The notes below the pieces were generated by a model. It saw only the letters and a list, made by a program, of their open reading frames with translations. It ran no database searches and was not told where the DNA came from. 64,000 bases of DNA, from NCBI GenBank assembly GCA_964508135.1, contig CAZDSU010000039.1:1-64000 (forward strand). The letters are read 5' to 3'. Both the position numbers and the translations under genes were made by a program. Source of the stretch: UBA6168 sp964508135. GTDB taxonomy: Bacteria; Bacteroidota; Bacteroidia; Chitinophagales; Saprospiraceae. This document shows, one piece after another, positions 1 to 7,257 of the stretch. Position 1 is the first letter of the stretch; each line of letters starts with the position of its first letter.

Positions 1-55
1 ACTCATTCATAGTCAATATTTTACAAAGTTTATTCTTTTGTTGTAGAGTAGTTTA
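1..55. repeat. end of a TIR element cut by the window edge
   Basis: These 55 bases are the exact reverse complement of 31852-31906, the left end of the complete 312-bp element at 31856-32167. The element end lies at about position 51 (ending in GTTGTAGAGTAG). The rest of this copy should lie upstream of the window. The segment is non-coding. Confidence 0.85.
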
Positions 56-99
56 CTTTTTTTCTTCAAAGGACAGCGTAACCCAAATTCAGTTTTACC

Positions 100-366
100 A
101 TGGAAAATTATAAACAACTCCACGACCTTGCAAAACAGTGGTTAAAAGCCAACCAAAAACTCCTTCGCAAGTACAAAGGTTCATGGATAGCCTATAATGG
201 AGAGGTTGGGATTATTGCCCATGACAAGGAAGCATCAAAAGTTATGCGAGCTGCTGAAGCTACCGGGGTCTGGCATATCATCAAATACTTGAACCCGTAC
301 ACTTATAGTGGTTTGCGCAGGCTGGTCTCCATTCATTTTCGCCCCCTTCATAGCCAACAGCAATAA
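100..366 (+). CDS. small DUF5678-like protein
   Basis: This 88-residue protein has a central segment (LLRKYKGSWIAYNGEVGIIAHDK, quoted in parts: KYKGSWIAYNGE then GIIAHDKEASKV) that resembles DUF5678-type small proteins, where a W-I/V-A-Y strand is followed by a turn and 'vaH..d..ev'. The C-terminal third is rich in arginine and aromatic residues and matches nothing I know. The ATG lies 34 bases after a partial mobile element, so the promoter may be in or near that repeat. There is no signal peptide or membrane segment. The sugar transferase gene follows after 29 bases in the same direction. The function is unknown and the family assignment rests on pattern memory only. Confidence 0.5.
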   Translation: MENYKQLHDLAKQWLKANQKLLRKYKGSWIAYNGEVGIIAHDKEASKVMRAAEATGVWHIIKYLNPYTYSGLRRLVSIHFRPLHSQQQ

Positions 367-395
367 ACCAATAGCTAAAAGCAAATAGCCAAACC

Positions 396-1067
396 GTGTA
401 TTTATTTTTAAAAAGAGTTTTGGATATTATTGTGGCATTGGTGGTACTGATTGTCTTGTTGCCGATATTCATCCCTATTTGCTTGTTGCTGCGTTTTACG
501 GCTGAGGGCGAGGTGTTTTATTTGCAAAAAAGAATGGGCTATCATAACCAGCCATTTGATATTTGGAAGTTTGCGACTATGCTCAAGAATAGCCCGAATA
601 TGGGTACAGGCAGCTTGACGATGCGAAACGACCCACGGGTGACATCCATTGGCCGTTTTTTACGGATGACCAAAATCAATGAATTGCCGCAGGTCATCAA
701 TGTATTGAACGGCACCATGAGCTTGGTAGGCCCAAGGCCACAAGTAAAAGGAGACTTCTTGGCTTATCCAGCGGCCATCCAAAAAGTCATTTATAATGCA
801 AAACCGGGCATCACAGGCATCGGTTCTATCATCTTTCGGGATGAGGAAAGGCTGTTCTCCAATACCACCATGCCACCCCATGATTTCTATAGGGAACATA
901 TCGCCCCATATAAGGGCGCCCTGGAACTTTGGTACCAGAAAAATGCCTCAATGGGCACTGACTTTCTCATTATTTACTTGACGGCGTGGCAAATTTTCTT
1001 TCCGCACAGCAACTTGGTGTTTAAGATTTTCAAGGATTTGCCAGCAAGGCCCAAAGAGTTGACATGA
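396..1067 (+). CDS. undecaprenyl-phosphate sugar-1-phosphate transferase (bacterial sugar transferase family)
   Basis: This is probably the initiating enzyme that moves a sugar-1-phosphate from a nucleotide sugar to undecaprenyl phosphate at the inner face of the cytoplasmic membrane. The 223-residue protein starts at GTG with KRVLDIIVAL and one hydrophobic segment (about residues 8-31). The cytosolic domain follows, with QKRMGY, a K-F-ATM stretch in place of the usual 'KFRSM', the NELPQVINVLNG segment and the hallmark SLVGPRPQ. The length fits the short WcaJ-C/PglC-like class. The stop codon TGA lies inside a 10-bp direct repeat (1058-1067, copied at 1471-1480) that flanks an inserted element. 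Before that insertion the gene overlapped the Fic start codon. The substrate sugar cannot be read from sequence. Confidence 0.88.
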   Translation: MYLFLKRVLDIIVALVVLIVLLPIFIPICLLLRFTAEGEVFYLQKRMGYHNQPFDIWKFATMLKNSPNMGTGSLTMRNDPRVTSIGRFLRMTKINELPQVINVLNGTMSLVGPRPQVKGDFLAYPAAIQKVIYNAKPGITGIGSIIFRDEERLFSNTTMPPHDFYREHIAPYKGALELWYQKNASMGTDFLIIYLTAWQIFFPHSNLVFKIFKDLPARPKELT

Positions 1068-1470
1068 CTGGGCTTTCCTATAAAAAAACAAACAACGACG
1101 TACCAGATTATAAACACGCATTTTTGAAATACATAGGCACATAAGCTCACAAAGCTGATTCCGCCAAAGGCGGAATTGGGAAAAACTATGTGTTCTAATG
1201 TGCCTATGTGTTTCAAAAAAAGACGTTTTGTGCATACTACTGGACATTTTCTATTCAGCCCGTAGGGTTGGCATCTTTGTAGCTAATCTATGCACGGATT
1301 TACCCGTTCCATCGGAACGGTATCTAATGCAAATACTGGTATTGAGATACCGTTCCGATGGAACGGCGGGGCAATACCGTGTGTTTTATCTACAAAGATT
1401 TCGCTCCGATGGAGCGATTTTTAAAAATGTCCAATAGTATGGCGTTTTGTGTTTTTATAAGAAAGCCCTA
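1068..1470. mobile_element. TIR element inserted between sugar transferase and fic genes, itself interrupted
   Basis: The ends are imperfect inverted repeats (CTGGGCTTTCCTATAAAAA at 1068 and the complement of TAGGGCTTTCTTATAAAAA ending at 1470). They are flanked by a perfect 10-bp direct repeat, GTTGACATGA, at 1058-1067 and 1471-1480. Inside lies another inverted pair (near 1118-1142 and 1195-1219, around GCCTATGTGYTTCAAAAA) and a small hairpin at about 1151-1168. A second element (1233-1442) sits in its right part. Removing that insertion and its target duplicate leaves about 184 bp. No ORF in it looks real, so it is probably a non-autonomous transposable element. Confidence 0.75.
1233..1442. 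mobile_element. 210-bp TIR element nested in the 1068-1470 element
   Basis: The termini are inverted repeats: CATACTACTGGACATTTT on the left, and on the right a sequence whose complement reads CATACTATTGGACATTTT. The element is flanked by the 9-bp direct repeat CGTTTTGTG at 1224-1232 and 1443-1451. Inside is a long hairpin at about 1304-1365 whose arms carry CCGTTCCATCGGAACGG, and a smaller GCTCCGATGGAGC palindrome near 1403. It has no coding potential. Confidence 0.72.
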
Positions 1471-1476
1471 GTTGAC

Positions 1477-2295
1477 ATGATGAGCGAGCTATTAGAATCG
1501 GTACTTCGATTATTGACCACCTATCAGGCATTGCAGCTTGAATCGGTGTTGGATTATGAAAAATTAAACCACTATGCCATTACCCATCACTCAACGCAAA
1601 TAGAAGGCAGTACACTGACAGAAATTGAGACTCGTTTGTTGCTGGATGAACAGTTAACTCCTCAAGGCAAGCCGCTCCTGCATAGTTTAATGGTAAAAGA
1701 CCATTATGAGGCTTTGCTTTTTACGCTTCAACAAGCGGCTTTGAAGCGAGAAATATCGGTTTCCCTTGCTCAAGCAATCAATGCGAATGTACTGAAAAGC
1801 ACTGGCAGTATTTACCGAACCCTATATGGGGATATTGACAGCAGCAAGGGTGCTTTCAGGAAAAGCAACGTAAGCGCTGGGACTCGTTTTTTTGTCCATT
1901 TTGAAAAGGTTGAAAAATTGGTACAACAGCTTTGTGGTTCACTGCAAGAAAAACTATTGAATGCAGTCACCATTGAAGAACAGCTTTTGTTATCGTTCGA
2001 TGCGCATTTCGACCTTGTCACCATTCATCCATTTTATGATGGCAATGGCAGGACTGCTCGCTTATTCATGAATTTTATACAAGCATTTTTCAAACTACCA
2101 TTGGCCATCATTTTCAAAGAACAAAAAGCGACCTATTTTGAAGCTTTGGAGGAGTCAAGGAATAAGGAAGACCTACAATATTTTAGGTCTTTTATGCTGG
2201 AACAATACAAGACCATGTTGGCCCGGGAAATAGACCTTCATACCCAAATGAAATCCAACCCAAGGAAGGGCGGAGGTTACTCTTTGGTGTTTTAG
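1477..2295 (+). CDS. Fic family protein (AMPylase-type)
   Basis: Fic enzymes usually transfer AMP from ATP to a hydroxyl on a target protein. The complete core motif HPFYDGNGRTAR is at residues 184-195, including the catalytic His184 and the phosphate-binding GNGR. An N-terminal inhibitory motif of the (S/T)xxxE(G/N) type, STQIEG, is at residues 39-44, so the protein should be a self-inhibited class II Fic. I chose ATG 1477 because it lies in the duplicated target sequence ACATGA, which originally overlapped the stop of the upstream gene; an upstream TTG at 1447 is inside the inserted element. The length of 272 residues is normal. The target is unknown, and a Fic gene among sugar genes is unexpected. 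Confidence 0.9.
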   Translation: MMSELLESVLRLLTTYQALQLESVLDYEKLNHYAITHHSTQIEGSTLTEIETRLLLDEQLTPQGKPLLHSLMVKDHYEALLFTLQQAALKREISVSLAQAINANVLKSTGSIYRTLYGDIDSSKGAFRKSNVSAGTRFFVHFEKVEKLVQQLCGSLQEKLLNAVTIEEQLLLSFDAHFDLVTIHPFYDGNGRTARLFMNFIQAFFKLPLAIIFKEQKATYFEALEESRNKEDLQYFRSFMLEQYKTMLAREIDLHTQMKSNPRKGGGYSLVF

Positions 2296-2302
2296 TGTCT
2301 TT

Positions 2303-2664
2303 ATTGTGGCCGCCCAATTTATTGGGCTGGCCAAGGCAATCGCATAAAAATGTCCCATGACCTCGTAGAGGTCGAATGTTGGTAGAATACGTTGTTTTTG
2401 GCTTTCTCCCGACCTCGTAGAGGTCGCATGTTCCGAAGTGCCGCCAACATTCGACCTCTACGAGGTCGGAAATGGCTTTTTCTCAATTTTTTTCTACCAA
2501 TATGCGACCTCTACGAGGTCATCATTTTTTTATGCGATTGCCTTGTTGGGCTGGCCGATAGTTAGTAATAGTTTTTAGATTCTTTCTAATTGCAATCAAC
2601 CAAAACCTAACTGCAAAAAACCAAAATGACCAACGGCCTACCCAATAAATTGGGTGGCCACAAT
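2303..2664. repeat. outer inverted repeat upstream of gmd, interrupted by an inserted element
   Basis: The left arm (about 2303-2332, ATTGTGGCCGCCCAATTTAT) and the right arm (about 2632-2664, ending GGGTGGCCACAAT) are near-perfect inverted copies, and each contains its own CCCAATTTATTGGG palindrome. The arms enclose the inserted element 2332-2545 and about 75 bp of AT-rich DNA with no recognisable content. The right arm ends six bases before the gmd start codon, so it must form part of the gmd leader. Confidence 0.7.
2332..2545. mobile_element. about 214-bp TIR element carrying GACCTCGTAGAGGTC palindromes
   Basis: The termini CAAGGCAATCGCATAAAAA (left) and its complement (right) form 19-bp inverted repeats. 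A direct repeat, TTGGGCTGGC(C), flanks the element at 2322-2332 and 2546-2556, which fits a 10-11 bp target duplication. Inside are four copies of the 15-bp palindrome GACCTCGTAGAGGTC or its equivalent complement, two in each half, with GGTAGAA beside the outer ones, so the whole element can fold into one long hairpin. There is no ORF. Confidence 0.75.
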
Positions 2665-2669
2665 TATAC

Positions 2670-4985
2670 ATGAAAAAAGCATTAATCACAGGCGTAACAG
2701 GACAAGATGGTGCTTACCTGTCTGAATTCTTGTTAAGAAAGGGCTATGAAGTACACGGCATCAAACGCCGGAGTTCCATGTTCAATACCCAACGGATTGA
2801 CCACCTGTACCAAGACCCGCATATTGACCACCGTAACTTTATTTTGCATTACGGTGACTTGACAGACAGCACGAACATCATTCGGATAATTCAAGAAGTT
2901 CAGCCAGATGAGATTTACAACCTTGGTGCACAATCCCATGTGCAGGTCAGTTTTGAAACCCCGGAATATACCGCCAATGTAGATGCCTTGGGGGTATTAA
3001 GGGTTTTGGAAGCCGTCAGGTTGTTAGGCTTGACCAAAAAAACCCGGATTTATCAAGCATCCACTTCAGAATTGTACGGTAAGGTACAAGAAATACCGCA
3101 AAAAGAAACCACCCCCTTTTACCCCCGTTCCCCTTATGGCGTTGCCAAATTGTATGGTTACTGGATTACGGTGAATTATCGGGAGGCTTACGATATGTAT
3201 GCTTGCAACGGCATTTTATTCAACCACGAGACAGTAGCGGGATTCATGCCAATGATATATAAAATTGGCGAACATGGCCCAATGGACATAAAGCCTATTT
3301 CTGAAATAGTCAAACACCACACGAATCCTGACAAAGTGACGATTGACGAATCTTTGACGAATTATCAGGAAACGACAGTAACCTCAGACTTGTACGTTTG
3401 GGACAGTAAGGGTTGGACAAAAGTATTGTACGCTTCGGCATATCCGCACCAAAAAGAAACAGACAACAAAAAGCCCCGGTTCATTATCGCCAAGAATGCT
3501 GCTTTTATGGCAACAGGAAGTCATGTCTGTATCATGGATGGACAAACTGAAAAGACAGTTCAGGACATAGAAATCGGGGATACGGTCAACTTGGTAGAAT
3601 TCCCTGACCTGAAGAACAGCGAATGCACACTTAGTTTAGCGGAAGCAAGGTTGTTGGGCTTCATCGCCGGGGACGGATATGTGAAGGGCCGCAAGCTTCA
3701 ATTGACGTCCAAAGACAGACAAATCCTTGAACCGTTCGAGAAAATCTGGCTTTCGCTCGACCCTAAAAACACCGTTCATTACTGGACCACAAAATCTGGC
3801 TTCAACGAAGAAAGTCTGATATGGCAACTTAGGCTTAACAATTCCACACAATGGACCCAACAATTTGAGATTTACGACGAATATAAGAACAAACGGGTAC
3901 CTTCCCGGATTTTGAATTCGCCAGTCACCATTCAGGCGGCTTTTCTGAAAGGATATCAACAGGCCGATGGGTTAAAATCTAATCCTTCTAAGTATGAATT
4001 CCGCAATTTCAAGACCAACTCCCCTACCCTTGCCGCCGGGTTGGTTTTTTTATTGAAAAAAGTGACCGGACAGGATTACAATATCAATGTCGAAAAAGCT
4101 AAAAGGTGGGGCCAAAATCGGCTGTATTATTCAATAAATATATTGAGCGATTCCCCTTATGGACAAAACCACCGGAATTCGCAGGAAAAATTTGAGCAAG
4201 TCCTCGAATTGGTTGGTGAGGGTGTCAGCCAACGGGGCATCCAACGGCAATCTGGCATTAGCCGGACTTTTACCAGAAAAGTACAAAACGGATATATCCC
4301 GGATGATTCCCGCCATTTAGCGATAGCAAAAAATGATGTCAAAAAAATCATTGAAATGCCCGATTATGAGGGATGGTTTTATGATTTGACCACGGAAAGC
4401 GGTACGTTTCACTGTGGCATCGGGCAAGGGCATGTTCACAATAGTCCCCTTCGTGGCGAAACTTTCGTTACCCGGAAAATAACACGAGCCGTTGCGAATA
4501 TTGCCCAAGGCTACCAGCAAAAACTGTACTTGGGCAACCTGGATGCCCGGCGGGATTGGGGCCATGCCCGTGATTACGTGGAAGCTATGTGGCTGATGTT
4601 GCAACAGGACAAGCCGGAAGACTTAGTGATTGCCACGGGTATTACTACTTCCGTTCGGGAGTTTGTGCGGTTGGCATTTCGGGAGGTCGGCATCGAGCTT
4701 GCTTTTGAAGGCAACGACGAACGAGAGGTCGGCATCGTGACGGAATCCTATCATCCAGATTTCCCGATAGAATCTGGTAGGACGGTGGTGGCCATTGACC
4801 CTCGGTATTACCGCCCAACGGAGGTTGACCTCCTCATTGGCGACCCAGAAAACGCCATGCGAAAACTGGGATGGAAGCCAAAATACGATATCAAATCCTT
4901 GGTAGCCGAGATGATTGCAGCAGATATGATTCAAGTCAAAAAGGATTTTATCCTTCGGTCTGCGCTGGTAAGTGATGATGAATAG
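2670..4985 (+). CDS. gmd: GDP-mannose 4,6-dehydratase containing an intein
   Basis: This enzyme converts GDP-D-mannose to GDP-4-keto-6-deoxy-D-mannose, the first step to GDP-L-fucose. Residues 1-187 and 592-771 are the two halves of a normal Gmd; joined, they give 367 residues, close to the family length. The N-half has the NAD-binding GVTGQDGAYL, the catalytic TSE, and Tyr-x-x-x-Lys in SPYGVAKLYGYW. The substrate loop NHES-P-x-RGETFVTRK is split after NHE by a 404-residue intein (separate entry). The ATG follows the right arm of an inverted repeat by six bases. GDP-fucose synthase (fcl) is the next gene downstream, about 850 bases away. Activity must depend on protein splicing, because the insertion lies in the nucleotide-sugar binding loop. 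Confidence 0.93.
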   Translation: MKKALITGVTGQDGAYLSEFLLRKGYEVHGIKRRSSMFNTQRIDHLYQDPHIDHRNFILHYGDLTDSTNIIRIIQEVQPDEIYNLGAQSHVQVSFETPEYTANVDALGVLRVLEAVRLLGLTKKTRIYQASTSELYGKVQEIPQKETTPFYPRSPYGVAKLYGYWITVNYREAYDMYACNGILFNHETVAGFMPMIYKIGEHGPMDIKPISEIVKHHTNPDKVTIDESLTNYQETTVTSDLYVWDSKGWTKVLYASAYPHQKETDNKKPRFIIAKNAAFMATGSHVCIMDGQTEKTVQDIEIGDTVNLVEFPDLKNSECTLSLAEARLLGFIAGDGYVKGRKLQLTSKDRQILEPFEKIWLSLDPKNTVHYWTTKSGFNEESLIWQLRLNNSTQWTQQFEIYDEYKNKRVPSRILNSPVTIQAAFLKGYQQADGLKSNPSKYEFRNFKTNSPTLAAGLVFLLKKVTGQDYNINVEKAKRWGQNRLYYSINILSDSPYGQNHRNSQEKFEQVLELVGEGVSQRGIQRQSGISRTFTRKVQNGYIPDDSRHLAIAKNDVKKIIEMPDYEGWFYDLTTESGTFHCGIGQGHVHNSPLRGETFVTRKITRAVANIAQGYQQKLYLGNLDARRDWGHARDYVEAMWLMLQQDKPEDLVIATGITTSVREFVRLAFREVGIELAFEGNDEREVGIVTESYHPDFPIESGRTVVAIDPRYYRPTEVDLLIGDPENAMRKLGWKPKYDIKSLVAEMIAADMIQVKKDFILRSALVSDDE
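3231..4442 (+). other. intein with LAGLIDADG-type homing endonuclease inside Gmd
   Basis: This in-frame insertion covers Gmd residues 188-591. Splicing blocks are visible: a block-A-like TVAGFMPMIYK at the start, block B TGSH (TxxH) followed by MDGQTEKTVQDIEIGD, block F WFYDLTTESGTFHCG, and block G HVHN followed by Ser as the +1 residue. Endonuclease blocks LLGFIAGDGYV and KGYQQADG mark a two-motif LAGLIDADG enzyme, with a helix-turn-helix-like stretch (SQRGIQRQSGISRTF) between endonuclease and block F. Exact removal restores NHE-SP-LRGETF. Residue 1 is Thr (codon ACA) rather than Cys or Ser, and the usual Gly-Asp after it reads Gly-Phe. The intein is uninterrupted and presumably still splices, but this is not shown. 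Confidence 0.92.
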
Positions 4986-5244
4986 ATATCAAAAACCAGA
5001 CACAAATTCACACGAATTTCACTAATTTTTTCAAAATCAGCCATTAACATTTTGTCCAAAAAAAAATCCGGCAGGAATCCGACACAAATTCACACTAATT
5101 TCACTAATTGCTTTTATTCAAATTCGTGTAATTCATGAAAATTCGTGTCAAAGACATCAGTGTAATCAGTTCTAATCTGTGTCAAAATAAATTCGTGTAA
5201 TTCGTGAAAATTCGTGTCAAAGACATCAGTGTAATCAGTTCTAA

Positions 5245-5438
5245 TTCTACTTTGTCACTTTAGAATATTGAACATATCACTTTGGAAAGTAGGGGGTTTG
5301 GGGGCGGAACGCCCCCAAAGGCTCCCTCCCCCGACGAGCCGCCGAAGGCGGCGAGGAGGGGAAATGGCAGTTTTGATAAAGTTTTGGCGGCGCATCGCCC
5401 CACTTGGATAGATTTTTTTTTAAAGTAACAAAGTAGAA
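5245..5438. mobile_element. 194-bp TIR element, CTAA target duplication (copy 1)
   Basis: The ends TTCTACTTTGT and ACAAAGTAGAA are perfect 11-bp inverted repeats, and the similarity extends further through CACTT / AAGT. The element is flanked by CTAA at 5241-5244 and 5439-5442. The uninterrupted target, CAGTTCTAATCTGTGTC, is present 69 bp upstream (CTAA at 5172-5175), which shows precise insertion. The interior has GGGGGCGGAACGCCCCC and GAGCCGCCGAAGGCGGC palindromes. A second copy with the same orientation is at 47060-47241. It is non-coding and therefore MITE-like. Confidence 0.88.
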
Positions 5439-5547
5439 CTAATCTGTGTCAAAATAAATTCGTGTAATTCGTGAAAATTCGTGTCCAAAAAAAAAAGAAG
5501 CCGACACAAATTCACACCGATTTCTCAAATTACTTTTATGGTTCATC

Positions 5548-5778
5548 TTGAACCCATACACATTTTCTTGTTGGAAGCAATCAAGAAATAACAGGTGCAG
5601 CGCACCGGAATAATTGTAGCCAATAAGTAGTACAAGTGCTTGAGAGGTGCAGCGCACCGGAAGATTTCGGTGCGCTGCACCTCCAGCTTTTCTGGTTCAT
5701 TGTGCTACAAATATTCTTGGGGCGCTGCCCCTGTCAAAGACCACTTTTTTCCAAAAAGAAAATGTGTATGGTTTCAAA
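5548..5778. mobile_element. 231-bp TIR element with GTGCAGCGCACC palindromes
   Basis: The left end (TTGAACCCATACACATTTTC) and the complement of the right end (TTTGAAACCATACACATTTTC) match apart from small differences. The 10-bp direct repeat ATGGTTCATC flanks it at 5538-5547 and 5779-5788. The interior carries three copies of a GGTGCAGCGCACC-type palindrome and an inverted GTAGC...GCTAC pair. A 61-codon frame across it (5647-5832) is an artefact of the repeat. Removing the element restores a plausible copy of the surrounding ATTCGTG repeat. Confidence 0.72.
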
Positions 5779-5839
5779 ATGGTTCATCGTGTAATTCGTG
5801 AAAATTCGTGTCTAAACGCTAAATTCAATTAGCGGCAAA

Positions 5840-6775
5840 ATGATGAATCAAGATTCCAAAATTTATATAGCCGGGCACAACGGAATGGTTGGTTCGGCCA
5901 TCAAAAGAAAGCTGGAGAAATCCGGCTTTTTTAATTTAGTTCTTCGCCGTTCAAGCGACCTTGACTTGAGAAATCAAGCGGAGGTGACTGAGTTTTTCAG
6001 GAAAGAAAAACCGGAGTACGTGTTCTTGGCAGCGGCGAAAGTCGGTGGGATTTTGGCCAACAATACCTATCGGGCGGAGTTTCTGTATGACAATCTGATG
6101 ATGGAGGCCAATGTAATCCATGCAGCTCATTTGTTCAACGCAAAAAAGCTGATGTTCCTTGGGTCATCCTGTATTTACCCTAAAATGGCCCCGCAACCAT
6201 TGAAGGAAGAATACCTGCTTACCGGGGAATTGGAACCCACCAATGAGCCTTATGCCATCGCCAAGATTGCGGGCATCAAGCTTTGCGATGCTTACCGCTC
6301 GCAATACGGTTGCAATTTCATCTCCGTCATGCCCACCAATTTGTATGGCCCAAACGACAATTATGACCTTCAAAATTCACATGTGCTGCCTGCGATGATT
6401 CGCAAGTTCCATGAAGCGAAAAAAACAGGAGTTGCTGAAGTGGTTATTTGGGGCACTGGCAGCCCGCTCAGGGAGTTCTTGCATGTGGACGACCTCGCCG
6501 ATGCCTGTTTTCATTTGATGCAGACATACAATGAACCCGGCCTTGTCAACATCGGCATGGGGCATGATATTTCCATTAAAGATTTGGCTCTTTTGGTTAA
6601 GACAATTGTCGGGTATGAAGGCGAAATCGTGCATGACCTCAGCAAACCGGATGGCACTCCTCGCAAATTAATGGATGTGAGCAAGTTACATGCAGCTGGA
6701 TGGAAGGCAAAAATCGGTCTAGAGGAAGGTATTCGGGCAGTATATGCTGGTTTGGAAGGGGCAGATTGGTATTGA
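5840..6775 (+). CDS. fcl: GDP-L-fucose synthase
   Basis: This epimerase/reductase turns GDP-4-keto-6-deoxy-D-mannose, the product of Gmd, into GDP-L-fucose with NADPH. The 311-residue protein shows the Rossmann motif IAGHNGMVGSAI, AAAKVGGILANN, the SSCIYP catalytic serine region, YAIAKIAG with the Tyr-x-x-x-Lys pair, and the RKFHEAK/ WGTGSPLREFLHVDDLA substrate-binding region; all are standard for Fcl/WcaG. Two ATG codons are adjacent (5840 and 5843) and either could be used. The gene is downstream of gmd but separated from it by about 850 bases of repeats, so it may need its own promoter. Confidence 0.93.
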   Translation: MMNQDSKIYIAGHNGMVGSAIKRKLEKSGFFNLVLRRSSDLDLRNQAEVTEFFRKEKPEYVFLAAAKVGGILANNTYRAEFLYDNLMMEANVIHAAHLFNAKKLMFLGSSCIYPKMAPQPLKEEYLLTGELEPTNEPYAIAKIAGIKLCDAYRSQYGCNFISVMPTNLYGPNDNYDLQNSHVLPAMIRKFHEAKKTGVAEVVIWGTGSPLREFLHVDDLADACFHLMQTYNEPGLVNIGMGHDISIKDLALLVKTIVGYEGEIVHDLSKPDGTPRKLMDVSKLHAAGWKAKIGLEEGIRAVYAGLEGADWY

Positions 6776-6860
6776 GTGGTTTTTAGCTTTTAGCTGTTGG
6801 TCGTTGGGGATTGGGTAAATGACGGTTTCGGTTCAAAGCCAAGGGAGGGTGGGCATGTCA

Positions 6861-7033
6861 TTAACTTTAGCAATTTGACCCGGCAAGGACATCCCCCTAG
6901 CCCCCTTCAAAGGGGGAATTCGTGACTGCTGAAACTCAACATATTGAGCAATAAGTACGGCCTAACTCCCCCTTTGAAGGGGGATGGGGGGATGTAAGTC
7001 AGGGCAGTGTCTCCAATTTTACCCTTAAGTTAA
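6861..7033. repeat. 173-bp repeat R, copy 1
   Basis: This sequence is identical in all 173 positions to 7258-7430. Both ends carry TTAA within short inverted termini (TTAACTTTAG / CTTAAGTTAA). The interior is an inverted pair built on CATCCCCCTAGCCCCCTTCA and its complement CCCCCTTTGAAGGGGG...GATG. The central module is also found, diverged, in the element at 29886-30075. It is non-coding. Confidence 0.85.
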
Positions 7034-7257
7034 CGTGAGGTCTGGATTAAAACCTTTCTAATTCATTGATAATCAGACTTTTCGCAAAAGAGGGTGTATA
7101 AACAGTTATAGCAGCCTTCTTTCGAGAGGGCGGGTTATCAAACCCGCCTGTTCCGAACAAGCGGGTTTGATAACCCGCCCTCTCAATTCAAGGCACAGTC
7201 TGCATAATTACGCCAATTTAACCCAACAAAAGCCTGTTTTGCAATCCAGACCTCACG
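7034..7257. mobile_element. 224-bp TIR unit between two identical R copies
   Basis: The unit starts CGTGAGGTCTGGATT and ends with the exact complement, and TTAA lies directly outside on both sides. In the middle is a strong hairpin (about 7118-7188) with 24-base arms beginning GAGAGGGCGGGTTATC. The R-unit-R layout (6861-7430) looks like a small composite element. It is equally possible that the unit was inserted and R duplicated later. No coding potential is seen in the whole 769-base gap between fcl and the gene at 7545. Confidence 0.65.

Larger units (their letters stand above)
4999..5812. repeat. dispersed ATTCGTGTAATTCGTG repeat array, host of two insertions
   Basis: The 854-base gap between gmd and fcl holds no gene. 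It begins with GACACAAATTCACAC-type copies (about 4999 and 5090) and ends with their complement AATTCGTGAAAATTCGTGTC (to 5812). A 69-bp unit starting AATTCGTGTA is tandem at 5121-5189 and 5190 onward. The second unit is split by the element at 5245-5438 and resumes at 5443. Another element (5548-5778) is inserted in the right part. A related stretch occurs before the gene at 7545 (about 7500-7530). This looks like a repeat island, not a coding or regulatory region. Confidence 0.7.

Noticed and set aside
1447..1476. TTG start for the Fic gene
   Set aside because: It lies in the right end of an inserted element, whereas ATG 1477 lies in the ancestral target sequence.
2340..2530. CRISPR-like array of GACCTC units
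   Set aside because: The units are palindromes in mirrored order within a TIR element, with no regular spacers and no cas genes.
3231..3233. Sequencing error at the intein start
   Set aside because: Thr ACA versus Cys TGC would need at least two substitutions, and the frame is intact on both sides; kept as a real but testable observation.
5647..5832. 61-codon ORF between gmd and fcl
   Set aside because: It lies across a palindromic element and its target duplicate, and has no recognisable protein features.
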